A stretch of 14,558 nt of DNA from an uncultured Clostridia bacterium (GTDB lineage: Bacteria > Bacillota > Clostridia > Oscillospirales > Ruminococcaceae), in contig CAMEYZ010000027.1 in the NCBI GenBank assembly GCA_945947715.1, positions 1 to 14,558 of the forward strand. Reading direction: 5' to 3'. Under the pieces are notes generated by a model. The model had not been told where the DNA came from. It did no database searches and saw only the letters and a list, made by a program, of their open reading frames with translations. The position numbers and the translations under genes were made by a program. Positions 6,095 to 12,928 of this stretch are shown piece after piece; the stretch's first letter is position 1, and every line of letters starts with the position of its first letter.

Positions 6095-6898
6095 ATGGAC
6101 AGATTAAAGGGAAAAGTTGCTATCGTTACAGGCTCTACCAGCGGAATCGGTATCGGTATTGCAAGATTATTCGCAGCTGAGGGCGCAAAGGTAGTTATCT
6201 GCGGCCGTCGTCAGGAAAAGGGTCAGGCTGTTGTTGACAAGATCAAGGCAGAGGGCGGCGACGCTTCCTATCATTTTATTGATCTGACCGATGTTTCTAC
6301 TATCGAGAAGCTTATCTCCGATACAGCCGAGACCTACGGCAAGATAGATATCCTCGTAAACAATGCAGCAAACGTTGGCCTTAAGGACGGAAGAGTTGAC
6401 GAGCTCACACTCGAGATGTGGGACGCTATCTTCAGCAGCGACGTAAGAGGCACCTTCTATGCTACAAAGTGCGTTCTTCCTTATCTCCAGAAGAACGAGA
6501 ACGGCGGCTCTATCATCAATATCGGCTCTATGGCTTCCTGCGCAGGCGACCTGGGCTCCACAGCTTATGCATGTGCTAAGGCAGGTGTTGATATGCTCAC
6601 ACAGTACACTGCTCTCCAGTACGGTAAGCAGAAGATCCGCTGCAACTGCGTAAGACCCGGACTTATCGTAACCCCCGAGAACGAGGCTAAGGTTCCTCAG
6701 ATGCTCAAGGACATCTTCACAAGCAATATCATGGTTGACCGTTACGGCTGTCCCGAGGATATCGGACATGCATGCGTATACTTTGCTTCCGACGAGTCCG
6801 AGTATGTAACCGGACAGATCATCAACGTAGATGGCGGTATGAACTCTCACGCTCCTACAGTTGCACAGTTCAAGCAGCTCAATTCCCGTACATGGTAA
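6095..6898 (+). CDS. Short-chain dehydrogenase/reductase (SDR), classical type
   Basis: At 267 residues it has the normal SDR length. The Rossmann glycine motif TGSTSGIG lies at 12-19, the NNAA structural motif at 89-92, catalytic Ser145 in INIGSMAS, and Tyr158/Lys162 in YACAK, with the usual 13-residue Ser-Tyr spacing. The C-terminal NVDGG is also typical. Arg38/Arg39 after the second beta strand (CGRRQEK) suggest NADP(H) preference. The position that is usually Asn in the catalytic tetrad ('vNl.G') reads Asp116 here (SSDVRGTF). The substrate cannot be read from sequence; hydroxysteroid dehydrogenases, FabG-like reductases and sugar-alcohol dehydrogenases share this form. AGGAGG precedes the start. 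It is a single-gene unit with its own promoter and terminator. Confidence 0.93.
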   Translation: MDRLKGKVAIVTGSTSGIGIGIARLFAAEGAKVVICGRRQEKGQAVVDKIKAEGGDASYHFIDLTDVSTIEKLISDTAETYGKIDILVNNAANVGLKDGRVDELTLEMWDAIFSSDVRGTFYATKCVLPYLQKNENGGSIINIGSMASCAGDLGSTAYACAKAGVDMLTQYTALQYGKQKIRCNCVRPGLIVTPENEAKVPQMLKDIFTSNIMVDRYGCPEDIGHACVYFASDESEYVTGQIINVDGGMNSHAPTVAQFKQLNSRTW

Positions 6899-6929
6899 TC
6901 GGATAGCTTTGCTTAATACTTAATAAATT

Positions 6930-6958
6930 CGTCCCCTGCTTTTGGCGGGGGACGTTTT
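6930..6958 (+). terminator. Terminator of the SDR gene
   Basis: CGTCCCC (6930-6936) pairs with GGGGACG (6947-6953), with further GC pairing around a TTTT loop, followed by TTTTAT. Confidence 0.88.
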
Positions 6959-6971
6959 ATTAATTGCCTCG

Positions 6972-7000
6972 TTGACTTTTCCCCAAAAATATACTATAAT
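6972..7000 (+). promoter_or_regulatory. Sigma-A promoter of the MtaD-type gene
   Basis: -35 TTGACT (6972-6977), a 17-bp spacer and -10 TATAAT (6995-7000), close to consensus. The leader is about 23 bases and contains AAGGAG (7018-7023). Confidence 0.85.
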
Positions 7001-7029
7001 AAGATAAAATAAACCCGAAGGAGCTTCAC

Positions 7030-8304
7030 ATGAATATTCTTATAAAAAACACACGGGCACTACTGCCCGAAGGCGACCGCCTCGCCGTTAAATTTGCTGA
7101 TATCTATATCAGCGGCACCGATATCATCGCAGTGAATGATATCCCCGACAGCTTCACCCCCGACAGAACTATCGACGGTAGCAATTATCTTACCATACCT
7201 GGACTGGTAAATGCTCACACTCACACCTATATGTCAGTTTTCCGCAATATCGCCGATGACCTCTCCTTTGAGGACTGGCTCTTCGGGACCATAAATCCTT
7301 TAGAGGATAAGCTCACCCCCGAGGACGCCTACAAGGGTGCGCTGCTGTCCTGCGCTGAAATGATAAAGACCGGCACCACCTCCTTCCTGGATATGCACAT
7401 GTTCAAGGGAATGACCGCCGCAGCTGCTGATAAGCTGGGCATGCGCGCTGTTATCTCACGGGGACTGGTAGGCAGCGACCGCAACGATGAGGGCGGTATC
7501 CGCCGCATGAACGAGGCTGTCGATGAAATGCAGCAGTGGAAAAATAACCCCCGCTTAAGCTTTATGCTGGCTCCCCATGCCATATATACCTGCGGCACCG
7601 ACTATCTGTCCTACATCATCGAAAAAGCCCATGAATACGACCTTCCCATACACACTCACCTCTCTGAGACCGTCAACGAGGTAAACGGCTGCCTCTCACA
7701 GCATGGCATGACTCCCACCGAATATCTGAACAGCCTCGGCATGTTCGATATAAAGACTGTAGCAGCCCACTGCGTTCATCTCACCGACAACGATATCCGC
7801 ATACTTAAGGACAAAAACGTAAACGTGGTCCACAATCCAAAGAGCAATCTTAAGCTTGGCAACGGGATAGCTCCTATCTCCGCTCTTGAAAGAGCAGGGG
7901 TGAACATCTGCATGGGCACGGACAGTCAGGCCTCCAACAACTCGCTGAACCTGTTCTCGGACATGAATTTTGCAGCGCTGCTCCAAAAGACGGGCGACCC
8001 CCAGGCAGTGGGTGCTCAGAGCGTGCTGAAATTCGCTTCGGAAAACGGCGCTGCGGCTCTTGGAATAAACGCAGGCGTTATCGCTGCGGGAAAGAAAGCG
8101 GATATCGCCATGCTGCGGCTTGATGTTCCCGAGTTTTTCCCGCGAAACGACCTGCTTTCCGCACTGGTATACTCCGCAAACGGCACCGAAACCGATACCG
8201 TTATCATCGACGGAAATATCGTCCTGGAGCACGGTCACCTCACCATGGCTGACGAGGAAAAGATTTACGCCGACGCGCAGGAGGTCATCGAGCGGATTCG
8301 CTGA
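7030..8304 (+). CDS. mtaD: 5-methylthioadenosine/S-adenosylhomocysteine deaminase (MtaD-type amidohydrolase)
   Basis: The 424-residue protein shows the full amidohydrolase metal site: HTH motif with His63 and His65 (PGLVNAHTHTYM), His210 with Glu213 in HTHLSET, His247 in AAHCVH, and Asp298 in MGTDSQASNN. These patterns match the MtaD/SsnA branch characterised in Thermotoga TM0936, which deaminates S-adenosylhomocysteine, methylthioadenosine and adenosine to the inosyl forms in the cytoplasm. The N- and C-terminal ends form the usual composite beta-sandwich (ADIYISGTDI; GKKADIAMLRLD; TVIIDGNIV). Length and order are typical. It sits alone between its own promoter and terminator. A related guanine or chlorohydrolase-type deaminase is the main alternative. 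Confidence 0.9.
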   Translation: MNILIKNTRALLPEGDRLAVKFADIYISGTDIIAVNDIPDSFTPDRTIDGSNYLTIPGLVNAHTHTYMSVFRNIADDLSFEDWLFGTINPLEDKLTPEDAYKGALLSCAEMIKTGTTSFLDMHMFKGMTAAAADKLGMRAVISRGLVGSDRNDEGGIRRMNEAVDEMQQWKNNPRLSFMLAPHAIYTCGTDYLSYIIEKAHEYDLPIHTHLSETVNEVNGCLSQHGMTPTEYLNSLGMFDIKTVAAHCVHLTDNDIRILKDKNVNVVHNPKSNLKLGNGIAPISALERAGVNICMGTDSQASNNSLNLFSDMNFAALLQKTGDPQAVGAQSVLKFASENGAAALGINAGVIAAGKKADIAMLRLDVPEFFPRNDLLSALVYSANGTETDTVIIDGNIVLEHGHLTMADEEKIYADAQEVIERIR

Positions 8305-8322
8305 TAGTTGACAGCTTTATCC

Positions 8323-8357
8323 CGGAGCAGCTCTCCTATGAGAGTTGCTCCGATTTT
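8323..8357 (+). terminator. Terminator of the MtaD-type gene
   Basis: CGGAGCA (8323-8329) pairs with TGCTCCG (8346-8352), and inside it CTCTC pairs with GAGAG around a short loop, followed by ATTTTATT. Confidence 0.88.
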
Positions 8358-8376
8358 ATTGTTGGATTGCAACAAT
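8358..8376. promoter_or_regulatory. Palindrome upstream of the flavodoxin promoter
   Basis: ATTGTTG-N5-CAACAAT is a perfect 7-bp inverted repeat ending 26 bp before the -35 box of the flavodoxin gene. It is a candidate operator. It overlaps the terminator tail of the upstream gene by position only and has no T tail of its own. Confidence 0.4.
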
Positions 8377-8402
8377 TTTTTATATTTTTTTGAGAAAAAC
8401 TA

Positions 8403-8431
8403 TTGCAATTTTACCAAGACTGTGATATAAT
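8403..8431 (+). promoter_or_regulatory. Sigma-A promoter of the flavodoxin gene, extended -10
   Basis: -35 TTGCAA (8403-8408), a 17-bp spacer and -10 TATAAT (8426-8431) preceded by TGA, an extended -10 element. Confidence 0.8.
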
Positions 8432-8445
8432 ATATAAAAATAATT

Positions 8446-8461
8446 CTGCGGGACTCCGCAG
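8446..8461 (+). promoter_or_regulatory. 5' leader hairpin of the flavodoxin mRNA
   Basis: CTGCGG-GACT-CCGCAG is a perfect 6-bp stem with a four-base loop, starting about 8 bases into the predicted transcript. Stems at the very 5' end commonly protect mRNA from 5'-dependent decay; a regulatory role is equally possible. Confidence 0.5.
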
Positions 8462-8476
8462 TCTGAATTTACATAT

Positions 8477-8483
8477 AAAGGAG
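8477..8483 (+). promoter_or_regulatory. Ribosome binding site fixing the flavodoxin start
   Basis: AAAGGAG lies 9 bases before ATG 8493. The frame is open further upstream to a TTG at 8403, but that codon lies in the -35 box and cannot be translated from this promoter. Confidence 0.85.
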
Positions 8484-8492
8484 CTGTTTTTT

Positions 8493-8957
8493 ATGGGTAA
8501 AAGTATCGCCGCATTCTACACATGGTCGGGAAAAACTAAGGAAATGGCGGAAAAGATAGCTGCTCTTACGGGAGCCCAGCTTGTTGAGATAAAAGCCGCA
8601 GTTCCCTACTCCGAGGACTACAAAACCTGCGTCGATCAGTCCAGACAGGAGGCTAACGACGAAACCGGACGTGCTATCGAGCCTGTGAACATTGATATGT
8701 CCGACGTTGATACCATATATCTTGGCGGACCTGTGTGGTTCTCCACCTTTGCGCCTCCGCTATTGACCTTCATAAGGGACATGGGCGGCTTTGCAGGGAA
8801 AAGGGTTTGTCCCTTCTGCACCTTTGGCGGTCATTCGGGCCACTACTTCGCCGATGTGAAGAAATTCTGCCCCGACGCTACCGTCACCAAAATGCTTGAG
8901 GTAAAGGAGGGCGGCTCCGACGAGGAGATCGCTGAATGGGTAAACTCTCTTAAGTAA
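8493..8957 (+). CDS. Flavodoxin
   Basis: From ATG 8493 the product is 154 residues, the size of a short-chain flavodoxin. The N-terminal strand and phosphate loop (AFYTWSGKTKEMAEKIA, residues about 6-22) match the FMN-phosphate loop of the flavodoxin_4 type, and DTIYLGGPVWFSTFAPPL (about 71-88) is the second FMN-contacting region. CPFCTFGG supplies a third loop. Flavodoxins carry one or two electrons in place of ferredoxin, often under iron limitation or for reductive biosynthesis in anaerobes; the partner cannot be read from sequence. The gene forms its own unit with promoter, leader hairpin and terminator, followed by another flavin-linked gene. Confidence 0.9.
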   Translation: MGKSIAAFYTWSGKTKEMAEKIAALTGAQLVEIKAAVPYSEDYKTCVDQSRQEANDETGRAIEPVNIDMSDVDTIYLGGPVWFSTFAPPLLTFIRDMGGFAGKRVCPFCTFGGHSGHYFADVKKFCPDATVTKMLEVKEGGSDEEIAEWVNSLK

Positions 8958-8965
8958 AAGCATAC

Positions 8966-9008
8966 ATATTCCGCCCGAGGTCATAGCTTCGGACGGAATA
9001 TTTTCTTT
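8966..9008 (+). terminator. Terminator of the flavodoxin gene
   Basis: ATATTCCG (8966-8973) pairs with CGGAATAT (8994-9001), with inner CCGA-TCGG pairing, followed by TTTCTTTT. Confidence 0.85.
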
Positions 9009-9032
9009 TGGGAAAAAATATTATAATATGTG

Positions 9033-9061
9033 TTTACATTTTGTCTCAGTTGCTGTATAAT
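9033..9061 (+). promoter_or_regulatory. Sigma-A promoter of the flavin reductase/PAP2 pair
   Basis: -35 TTTACA (9033-9038), a 17-bp spacer and -10 TATAAT (9056-9061). A GGAGG at 9084-9088 precedes the start codon at 9097 by 8 bases. Confidence 0.78.
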
Positions 9062-9096
9062 ATATACATATTGATTTTTTATCGGAGGATTTTATC

Positions 9097-9597
9097 ATGC
9101 ACGAAATTGATATCAGCTCGCTTTCATTCAATCCCTTTGAAAAGATTGGCAAGCAGTGGTTTCTTATCACCGCAGGCGACAAAAAAAAGGGCTTTAACAC
9201 AATGACTGCTTCATGGGGCTTCATGGGCGTAATGTGGGGAAAGGACTGCATTCAGGCAGTGGTCCGTCCCAACAGATACACCTTCAGCTTTCTCCAGAAG
9301 TACAAGACCTTTACCGTAAGCTTTTTCCCCGAGGAATACCGCAAGGCGCTGTCCTACTGCGGCACCCATTCCGGCCGCGATGTGGATAAGATTGCCGAGA
9401 CCGGACTTACTCCCGTATTCGATGGCGACGCCGTATACTTCGAGGAGGCGGAAAATGTGTTCGTCTGTCACAGGGTCTACATGCAGGCTATGAACTCCGA
9501 GGCTCTCGACAAGGAGCTCCGGGAAAAATTCGTATCCTCTGACCCCATGCACGTTCAGATAATCGGCGAAATAGAAAAAATTTACGAAAAGGATTAA
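9097..9597 (+). CDS. Flavin reductase-like, FMN-binding split-barrel protein
   Basis: The 166-residue protein fits the flavin reductase-like split-barrel family: KQWFLITAGDKKKGFNTMTASWGFMGVMWGKD covers the flavin-binding strands (residues about 19-50), QAVVRPNRYTFSFLQKYKTFTVSF the next two, and a C-terminal HVQIIGEI strand closes the barrel. SYCGTHSGRDVDKIAETGL is the helical insert common in this family. Such proteins bind FMN and either reduce free flavin with NAD(P)H or act as flavoproteins in redox chemistry; which applies is unclear. It shares a transcript with the PAP2 gene, whose start lies 2 bases past this stop. The neighbouring flavodoxin gene is a separate unit but fits the same redox theme. 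Confidence 0.85.
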   Translation: MHEIDISSLSFNPFEKIGKQWFLITAGDKKKGFNTMTASWGFMGVMWGKDCIQAVVRPNRYTFSFLQKYKTFTVSFFPEEYRKALSYCGTHSGRDVDKIAETGLTPVFDGDAVYFEEAENVFVCHRVYMQAMNSEALDKELREKFVSSDPMHVQIIGEIEKIYEKD

Positions 9598-9599
9598 TA

Positions 9600-10481
9600 A
9601 TGGAATTTCTACATTTTCTGGAGAGCATACGCTCCTCCTTCGGCAATGTATTTTTCTCGGCCTGTACCGTGCTGGGCAGCGAGATTGCTCTTATTGCGCT
9701 GTTTGCCATAAACTACTGGTGCGTGGATAAGCGCTTTGCTTACGAGATAGGCTCATCTTATTTCATGTCAGGGCTACTGGTCCAGGGTATAAAGATAACC
9801 TTCCGAGTCCCCCGCCCCTTTGTGCAGGATACTACCCTTACTCCGGTGGAGTCGGCGGTATCGGGTGCCACGGGATATTCCTTTCCCAGTGCCCACACTC
9901 AGACCTCCGCGTCGGCACTTATCCCCACCGCCTATGAATACCGTAAGCACAGACTGTTCTCGGCGTTCTGCATACTGCTGATGATACTTACGGCTCTGTC
10001 CAGAATGTACCTGGGAGTACACACTCCTGCCGATGTTATCGCAGCCTTTCTGCTGACGCTGGTGTCTACGTCGATAATTATTTACACGGGCAGAAAGCAC
10101 GGCGATAAGGCGGTGGATATCACCAACATTATCCTTACAGCAGGCGCGGTGATATCGGTGATATACGGCGCAGTGCTTAGCACAAAGGGAATTATCGAGT
10201 ACAAATATCTCACCGACTGCATAAAGTCAGCGGGAGCATGTCTCGGATTCACTGTTGGGATATTTTTCGAACGCAGGTACGCCGATTTCACTCCCTCTCA
10301 CCATTCCTTCGGAAAAAGCGCAGTACGGCTGCTGATAGGCTTTCTCGGCACGGGACTTTTCTACTGCACCAAGCTTTTGTATGAGGATATACTCTTCCTT
10401 GATGGACTGCGGTATTTTCTCACAGTATTCTGGATAACCTTCCTTTATCCGCTCATCATCAAAAAAACAGGGATAATATAA
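9600..10481 (+). CDS. PAP2-superfamily membrane phosphatase
   Basis: The 293-residue protein has all three phosphatidic acid phosphatase motifs: K65-x6-R72-P73 (KITFRVPRP), P96-S-A-H99 (GYSFPSAHT) and S134-R135-x5-H141-x3-D145 (SRMYLGVHTPAD). Several hydrophobic segments (about 18-38, 50-63, 118-133, 146-162, 175-195, 208-224, 240-258, 268-288) mark an integral membrane protein with the active site at the outer face. Substrates of this family include phosphatidate, undecaprenyl pyrophosphate and sphingosine-type phosphates. The motif set with about 140 extra C-terminal membrane residues does not decide between them. Translation is probably coupled to the flavin reductase gene (stop TAA, then TA, then ATG). 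An AAGGA sits inside the end of that gene. Confidence 0.9.
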   Translation: MEFLHFLESIRSSFGNVFFSACTVLGSEIALIALFAINYWCVDKRFAYEIGSSYFMSGLLVQGIKITFRVPRPFVQDTTLTPVESAVSGATGYSFPSAHTQTSASALIPTAYEYRKHRLFSAFCILLMILTALSRMYLGVHTPADVIAAFLLTLVSTSIIIYTGRKHGDKAVDITNIILTAGAVISVIYGAVLSTKGIIEYKYLTDCIKSAGACLGFTVGIFFERRYADFTPSHHSFGKSAVRLLIGFLGTGLFYCTKLLYEDILFLDGLRYFLTVFWITFLYPLIIKKTGII

Positions 10482-10489
10482 TATCAGAC

Positions 10490-10527
10490 CGCCGCTGTTT
10501 CGTATCGTGAAGCAGCGGCGTTTTTTC
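10490..10527 (+). terminator. Terminator of the PAP2 gene
   Basis: CGCCGCTG (10490-10497) pairs with CAGCGGCG (10513-10520), closing a 15-base loop that can pair further (TTC with GAA), followed by TTTTTTCTG. Confidence 0.9.
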
Positions 10528-10562
10528 TGCGAGCTCATTTAAAAATACCCTCAGTATTATTT

Positions 10563-10723
10563 TTTTCAACATTAATCGCCAAAATGCAAATAGCGGACAA
10601 CCTTTGTTTTAAACACTTTCAACATCTTTTTCAACAGCTTTTGACCTTGTTTTCCACATTTTCAACCGAGATTTCAACTATGTCTCTTTCTTTTTTCTAC
10701 ATTTTGTATATATACTTTGAACA
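10563..10723 (+). repeat. Phased array of TTTTCnACA-like boxes
   Basis: Eight nine-base boxes lie on the plus strand: TTTTCAACA 10563, CTTTCAACA 10616, TTTTCAACA 10628, TTTTCCACA 10650, TTTTCAACC 10659, ATTTCAACT 10671, TTTTCTACA 10693 and CTTTGAACA 10715. Starts at 10628, 10650, 10671, 10693 and 10715 are spaced 22, 21, 22 and 22 bp, two helical turns each, so one protein could bind repeatedly along one face. TTTTCCACA is one base from the DnaA box TTATCCACA. Phased T tracts could also bend the DNA. The surrounding 285 bp between the PAP2 terminator and the next gene hold nothing else I can support. Confidence 0.6.
10711..10716 (+). promoter_or_regulatory. Possible -10 element of the small-protein gene
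   Basis: TATACT is the best -10 candidate; 17 bp upstream the sequence is TTCTTT, a poor -35. The last box of the array overlaps this element. A weak -35 behind phased sites would suit an activator-dependent promoter. An alternative is CATAAT at 10729-10734. Confidence 0.3.
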
Positions 10724-10766
10724 TCGTCCATAATAATTATAGCTTTAAATCAAAGGAGAATATAAA

Positions 10767-11045
10767 ATGCCAATAAAAGGAACTACCCGCCGTGTGATAG
10801 AGATCAACGGCACAAACAGCTGCTTTTTTGAAAAGGCGGTGCTGTATGTCCGCCCCGAATGCTTTCCCTTAGAGGATTCCTCACTTGCACGGGAAGCCCG
10901 CAAATACACAGCAATGCTGTCCGACCGCGCAGAGGATGTCCGCAGAGAATACCGCCGTGAGCGTATACTGAAAATACTTCTCCGCATTACCATAGGTCTC
11001 GCCGCAGCCGCGGTCATTCTCGGGATATATGCGCTTTCGCTGTAA
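10767..11045 (+). CDS. Small tail-anchored membrane protein of unknown function
   Basis: The 92-residue product starts with KGTTRRVIEING and FFEKAVLYVRPE, then has a charged helical stretch (about 38-67, with RREYRRER at 59-66) and ends in a single hydrophobic segment (about 69-92). With positive charges before the helix and almost nothing after, it should be anchored by its C-terminus with the bulk in the cytoplasm. The N-terminal pattern reminds me of small conserved Oscillospiraceae proteins of unknown role; this is recollection, not a search result. AAAGGAG lies 9 bases before ATG 10767. Upstream is the phased box array; the terminator starts at the stop codon. No function is proposed. 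Confidence 0.8.
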   Translation: MPIKGTTRRVIEINGTNSCFFEKAVLYVRPECFPLEDSSLAREARKYTAMLSDRAEDVRREYRRERILKILLRITIGLAAAAVILGIYALSL

Positions 11046-11080
11046 AAAAATCCGTCCTGCACGCACAGGACGGATTTTTT
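11044..11080. terminator. Bidirectional terminator between converging genes
   Basis: ATCCGTCCTG (11050-11059) and CAGGACGGAT (11066-11075) form a perfect 10-bp stem with a 6-base loop. It is flanked by seven A on the left and six T on the right, so it can end transcription from both the small-protein gene and the transketolase operon. Confidence 0.93.
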
Positions 11081-11097
11081 CATATTCTTATAAATAA

Positions 11098-12048
11098 TTA
11101 CTTCTTAAGAGAAACAGCCTTCTTTGCATATGCTGCAATGTTTTCGGCTGTCAGTCCGAACTCCTTCAAGAGGTCCACAGCAGGACCGGAATGTCCGAAC
11201 ACATCGTTTACGCCAAGCTTTACAACGGGTACGGGACAGCTTTCGGTAACAGCTTCTGCAACTGCAGAGCCAAGTCCGCCGATAACGCTGTGCTCCTCTG
11301 CGGTGACGATAGCGCCGGTTTCCTCTGCTGCCTTGACGATAAGCTCCTTGTCAAGAGGCTTGATGGTGTGGATATTAATAACACGCGCGTCGATGCCCTC
11401 TGCCTTCAGCATATCAGCAGCCTCAACTGCAAGGTGTACCATAAGTCCAGTAGCAACGATAGTTACGTCCTTTCCGTCGCGGAGAGTAATTCCCTTTCCA
11501 AGCTCGAACTTGTAGTCGGGGTTATCGTTGATAACGGGCACTGCAAGACGTCCGAAGCGGAGATATGCGGGGCCCTCAAACTCCAGAGCAGCCTTTACCG
11601 CAGCCTTAGCCTCGATATCGTCCGAGGGGTTGATGACGGTCATTCCGGGGATAGTTCTCATAAGAGCGATATCCTCGTTGCACTGGTGAGTAGCGCCGTC
11701 CTCGCCCACGGAAATACCTGCGTGAGTTGCTCCTATCTTTACGTTAAGATGAGGATAGCCGATAGAATTGCGGACTATCTCATAAGCACGACCTGCGGCA
11801 AACATTGCGAAGGAGCTTGCGAAAACCTTTCTGCCTGTGGAGGCAATACCTGCTGCAACGCCCATCATGTTAGCCTCTGCGATACCGCAGTCAAAGAATC
11901 TGTCAGGGCAAGCCTTTTTGAAGGTGCCTGTTTTAGTCGCCGCTGCAAGGTCTGCGTCCAGAACGACCATATCGGGATATATTTCACTCATCTGTACAAG
12001 AGCCTCGCCGTAACTGTCTCTTGTAGCCTTTTTGATCACATCTGACAT
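11098..12048 (-). CDS. tktC: Transketolase, C-terminal subunit
   Basis: This is the pyrimidine-binding plus C-terminal half of a split transketolase. CGIAEANMMG carries the conserved Glu (residue 58) that activates the thiamine diphosphate ring; GATHAGISVGEDGATHQ and the C-terminal GGLGSAVAE and VFGHSGPA match the family. With the N-terminal subunit it moves two-carbon units between sugar phosphates in the cytosolic pentose phosphate pathway. Two starts are possible: ATG 12054 lies only 2 bases from GGGAGG, whereas ATG 12048 lies 8 bases away, so 12048 (316 residues) is preferred. The gene starts 14 bp after the tktN stop. The archaeal and clostridial two-gene arrangement is well known; the DXS branch is less likely from motif order. 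Confidence 0.93.
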   Translation of the reverse strand: MSDVIKKATRDSYGEALVQMSEIYPDMVVLDADLAAATKTGTFKKACPDRFFDCGIAEANMMGVAAGIASTGRKVFASSFAMFAAGRAYEIVRNSIGYPHLNVKIGATHAGISVGEDGATHQCNEDIALMRTIPGMTVINPSDDIEAKAAVKAALEFEGPAYLRFGRLAVPVINDNPDYKFELGKGITLRDGKDVTIVATGLMVHLAVEAADMLKAEGIDARVINIHTIKPLDKELIVKAAEETGAIVTAEEHSVIGGLGSAVAEAVTESCPVPVVKLGVNDVFGHSGPAVDLLKEFGLTAENIAAYAKKAVSLKK

Positions 12049-12056
12049 TTTCATTT

Positions 12057-12062
12057 CCTCCC
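12057..12062 (-). promoter_or_regulatory. Ribosome binding site deciding the tktC start
   Basis: GGGAGG directly follows the tktN stop codon. It is 2 bases from ATG 12054 but 8 from ATG 12048, favouring the second start. Confidence 0.75.
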
Positions 12063-12905
12063 TTAGTCCTTGATAGCGTCGTAAGCTGCCTGAAGCTCGT
12101 CCATTGCCTGCTTATACTCGTCGGCATTGGGAGCCTTTCCGTGCCAGCCCACCTGATTTTCCATGAAGGAAACGCCCTTGCCCTTAACAGACTTCTGAAT
12201 GATAGCAACAGGTCTGCCGCTGATATTTTCAGCCTCATTGAAGGCTCTTTCGATATCGTCGAAATCGTGAGCGTCCATGGTGGTAACGTACCAGCCAAAG
12301 GATTCGAACTTCTTGTCTATGGGCATGGGTGACATAACGTCGGTGATTTTACCGTCGATCTGGAGACCGTTGTTATCCACGATAGCAACGAGGTTATCAA
12401 GGTGATAGTGAGCCGCGAACATAGCAGCCTCCCATACCTGACCCTCTTCGATCTCACCGTCGCCGAGAACAGCATATACCTTATAGCTGTCGCTTGCGAT
12501 CTTACCGGAAAGAGCCATACCGCATGCAGCGGAGATTCCCTGGCCGAGAGAACCGGTGGTCATATCAACGCCGGGGATATGCTTCATATCGGGGTGACCC
12601 TGGAGCATAGCTCCGATGTGGCGCAGGCTCTTAAGCTCTTCCTTGCCGAAGAAGCCTCTTTCTGCGAGAACTGCATAGAGAGCCGGCGCAGTATGTCCCT
12701 TTGAGAGGACAAGGCGGTCTCTCGACTGCATTTTGGGGTTCTTGGGGTCAACGTGCATTTTTGCAAAATAAAGATAAGTAAGCAGGTCGCTGATAGACAG
12801 CGAGCCGCCGGGGTGACCGGATTTTGCGTTGTAAACGCCTTCGATAACACCCATTCTCACCTTGCAGGCAGTTCTTTCGAGCTGCTTTCTGATAGTAGCG
12901 TCCAT
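12063..12905 (-). CDS. tktN: Transketolase, N-terminal subunit
   Basis: The 280-residue product is the diphosphate-binding half of a split transketolase. Visible motifs are SGHPGGS with His31, LSKGHTAP with His71, TTGSLGQG (116-123) and the thiamine diphosphate/Mg signature GDGE (148-151) to DNN (177-179). The fold stops where the pyrimidine domain would begin, which is the next gene. An ATG at 12920 is in frame, but the GGAGG at 12918-12914 overlaps and follows it, so it has no site of its own; ATG 12905, 8 bases downstream of GGAGG, is the real start. It lies 23 bp after the RluD-like stop codon, in an operon with lspA and the pseudouridine synthase gene. Confidence 0.93.
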   Translation of the reverse strand: MDATIRKQLERTACKVRMGVIEGVYNAKSGHPGGSLSISDLLTYLYFAKMHVDPKNPKMQSRDRLVLSKGHTAPALYAVLAERGFFGKEELKSLRHIGAMLQGHPDMKHIPGVDMTTGSLGQGISAACGMALSGKIASDSYKVYAVLGDGEIEEGQVWEAAMFAAHYHLDNLVAIVDNNGLQIDGKITDVMSPMPIDKKFESFGWYVTTMDAHDFDDIERAFNEAENISGRPVAIIQKSVKGKGVSFMENQVGWHGKAPNADEYKQAMDELQAAYDAIKD

Positions 12906-12913
12906 TGTTAATT

Positions 12914-12918
12914 CCTCC
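12914..12918 (-). promoter_or_regulatory. Ribosome binding site deciding the tktN start
   Basis: GGAGG is placed 8 bases before ATG 12905 and inside the reading frame of the alternative ATG 12920, which rules the longer form out. Confidence 0.85.
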
Positions 12919-12928
12919 ATATATAAGA

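Noticed and set aside
6167..6850. 227-codon antisense frame opposite the SDR gene
   Set aside because: The SDR has all catalytic motifs, a promoter and a terminator; the antisense frame has none.
8403..8492. 30-residue N-terminal extension of the flavodoxin from a TTG codon
   Set aside because: The TTG is part of the -35 hexamer, so it lies upstream of the transcription start; ATG 8493 has a good ribosome binding site and gives the standard flavodoxin N-terminus.
10563..10723. CRISPR array or chromosomal origin
   Set aside because: The repeats are only nine bases, degenerate and without unique spacers of uniform length, so not CRISPR. No dnaA, dnaN or other origin gene is near and only one box is close to the DnaA consensus, so an origin is not claimed.
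11191..12045. 284-codon frame on the plus strand opposite tktC
   Set aside because: It is the complement of a well-conserved transketolase subunit and lacks a ribosome binding site or recognisable domain.
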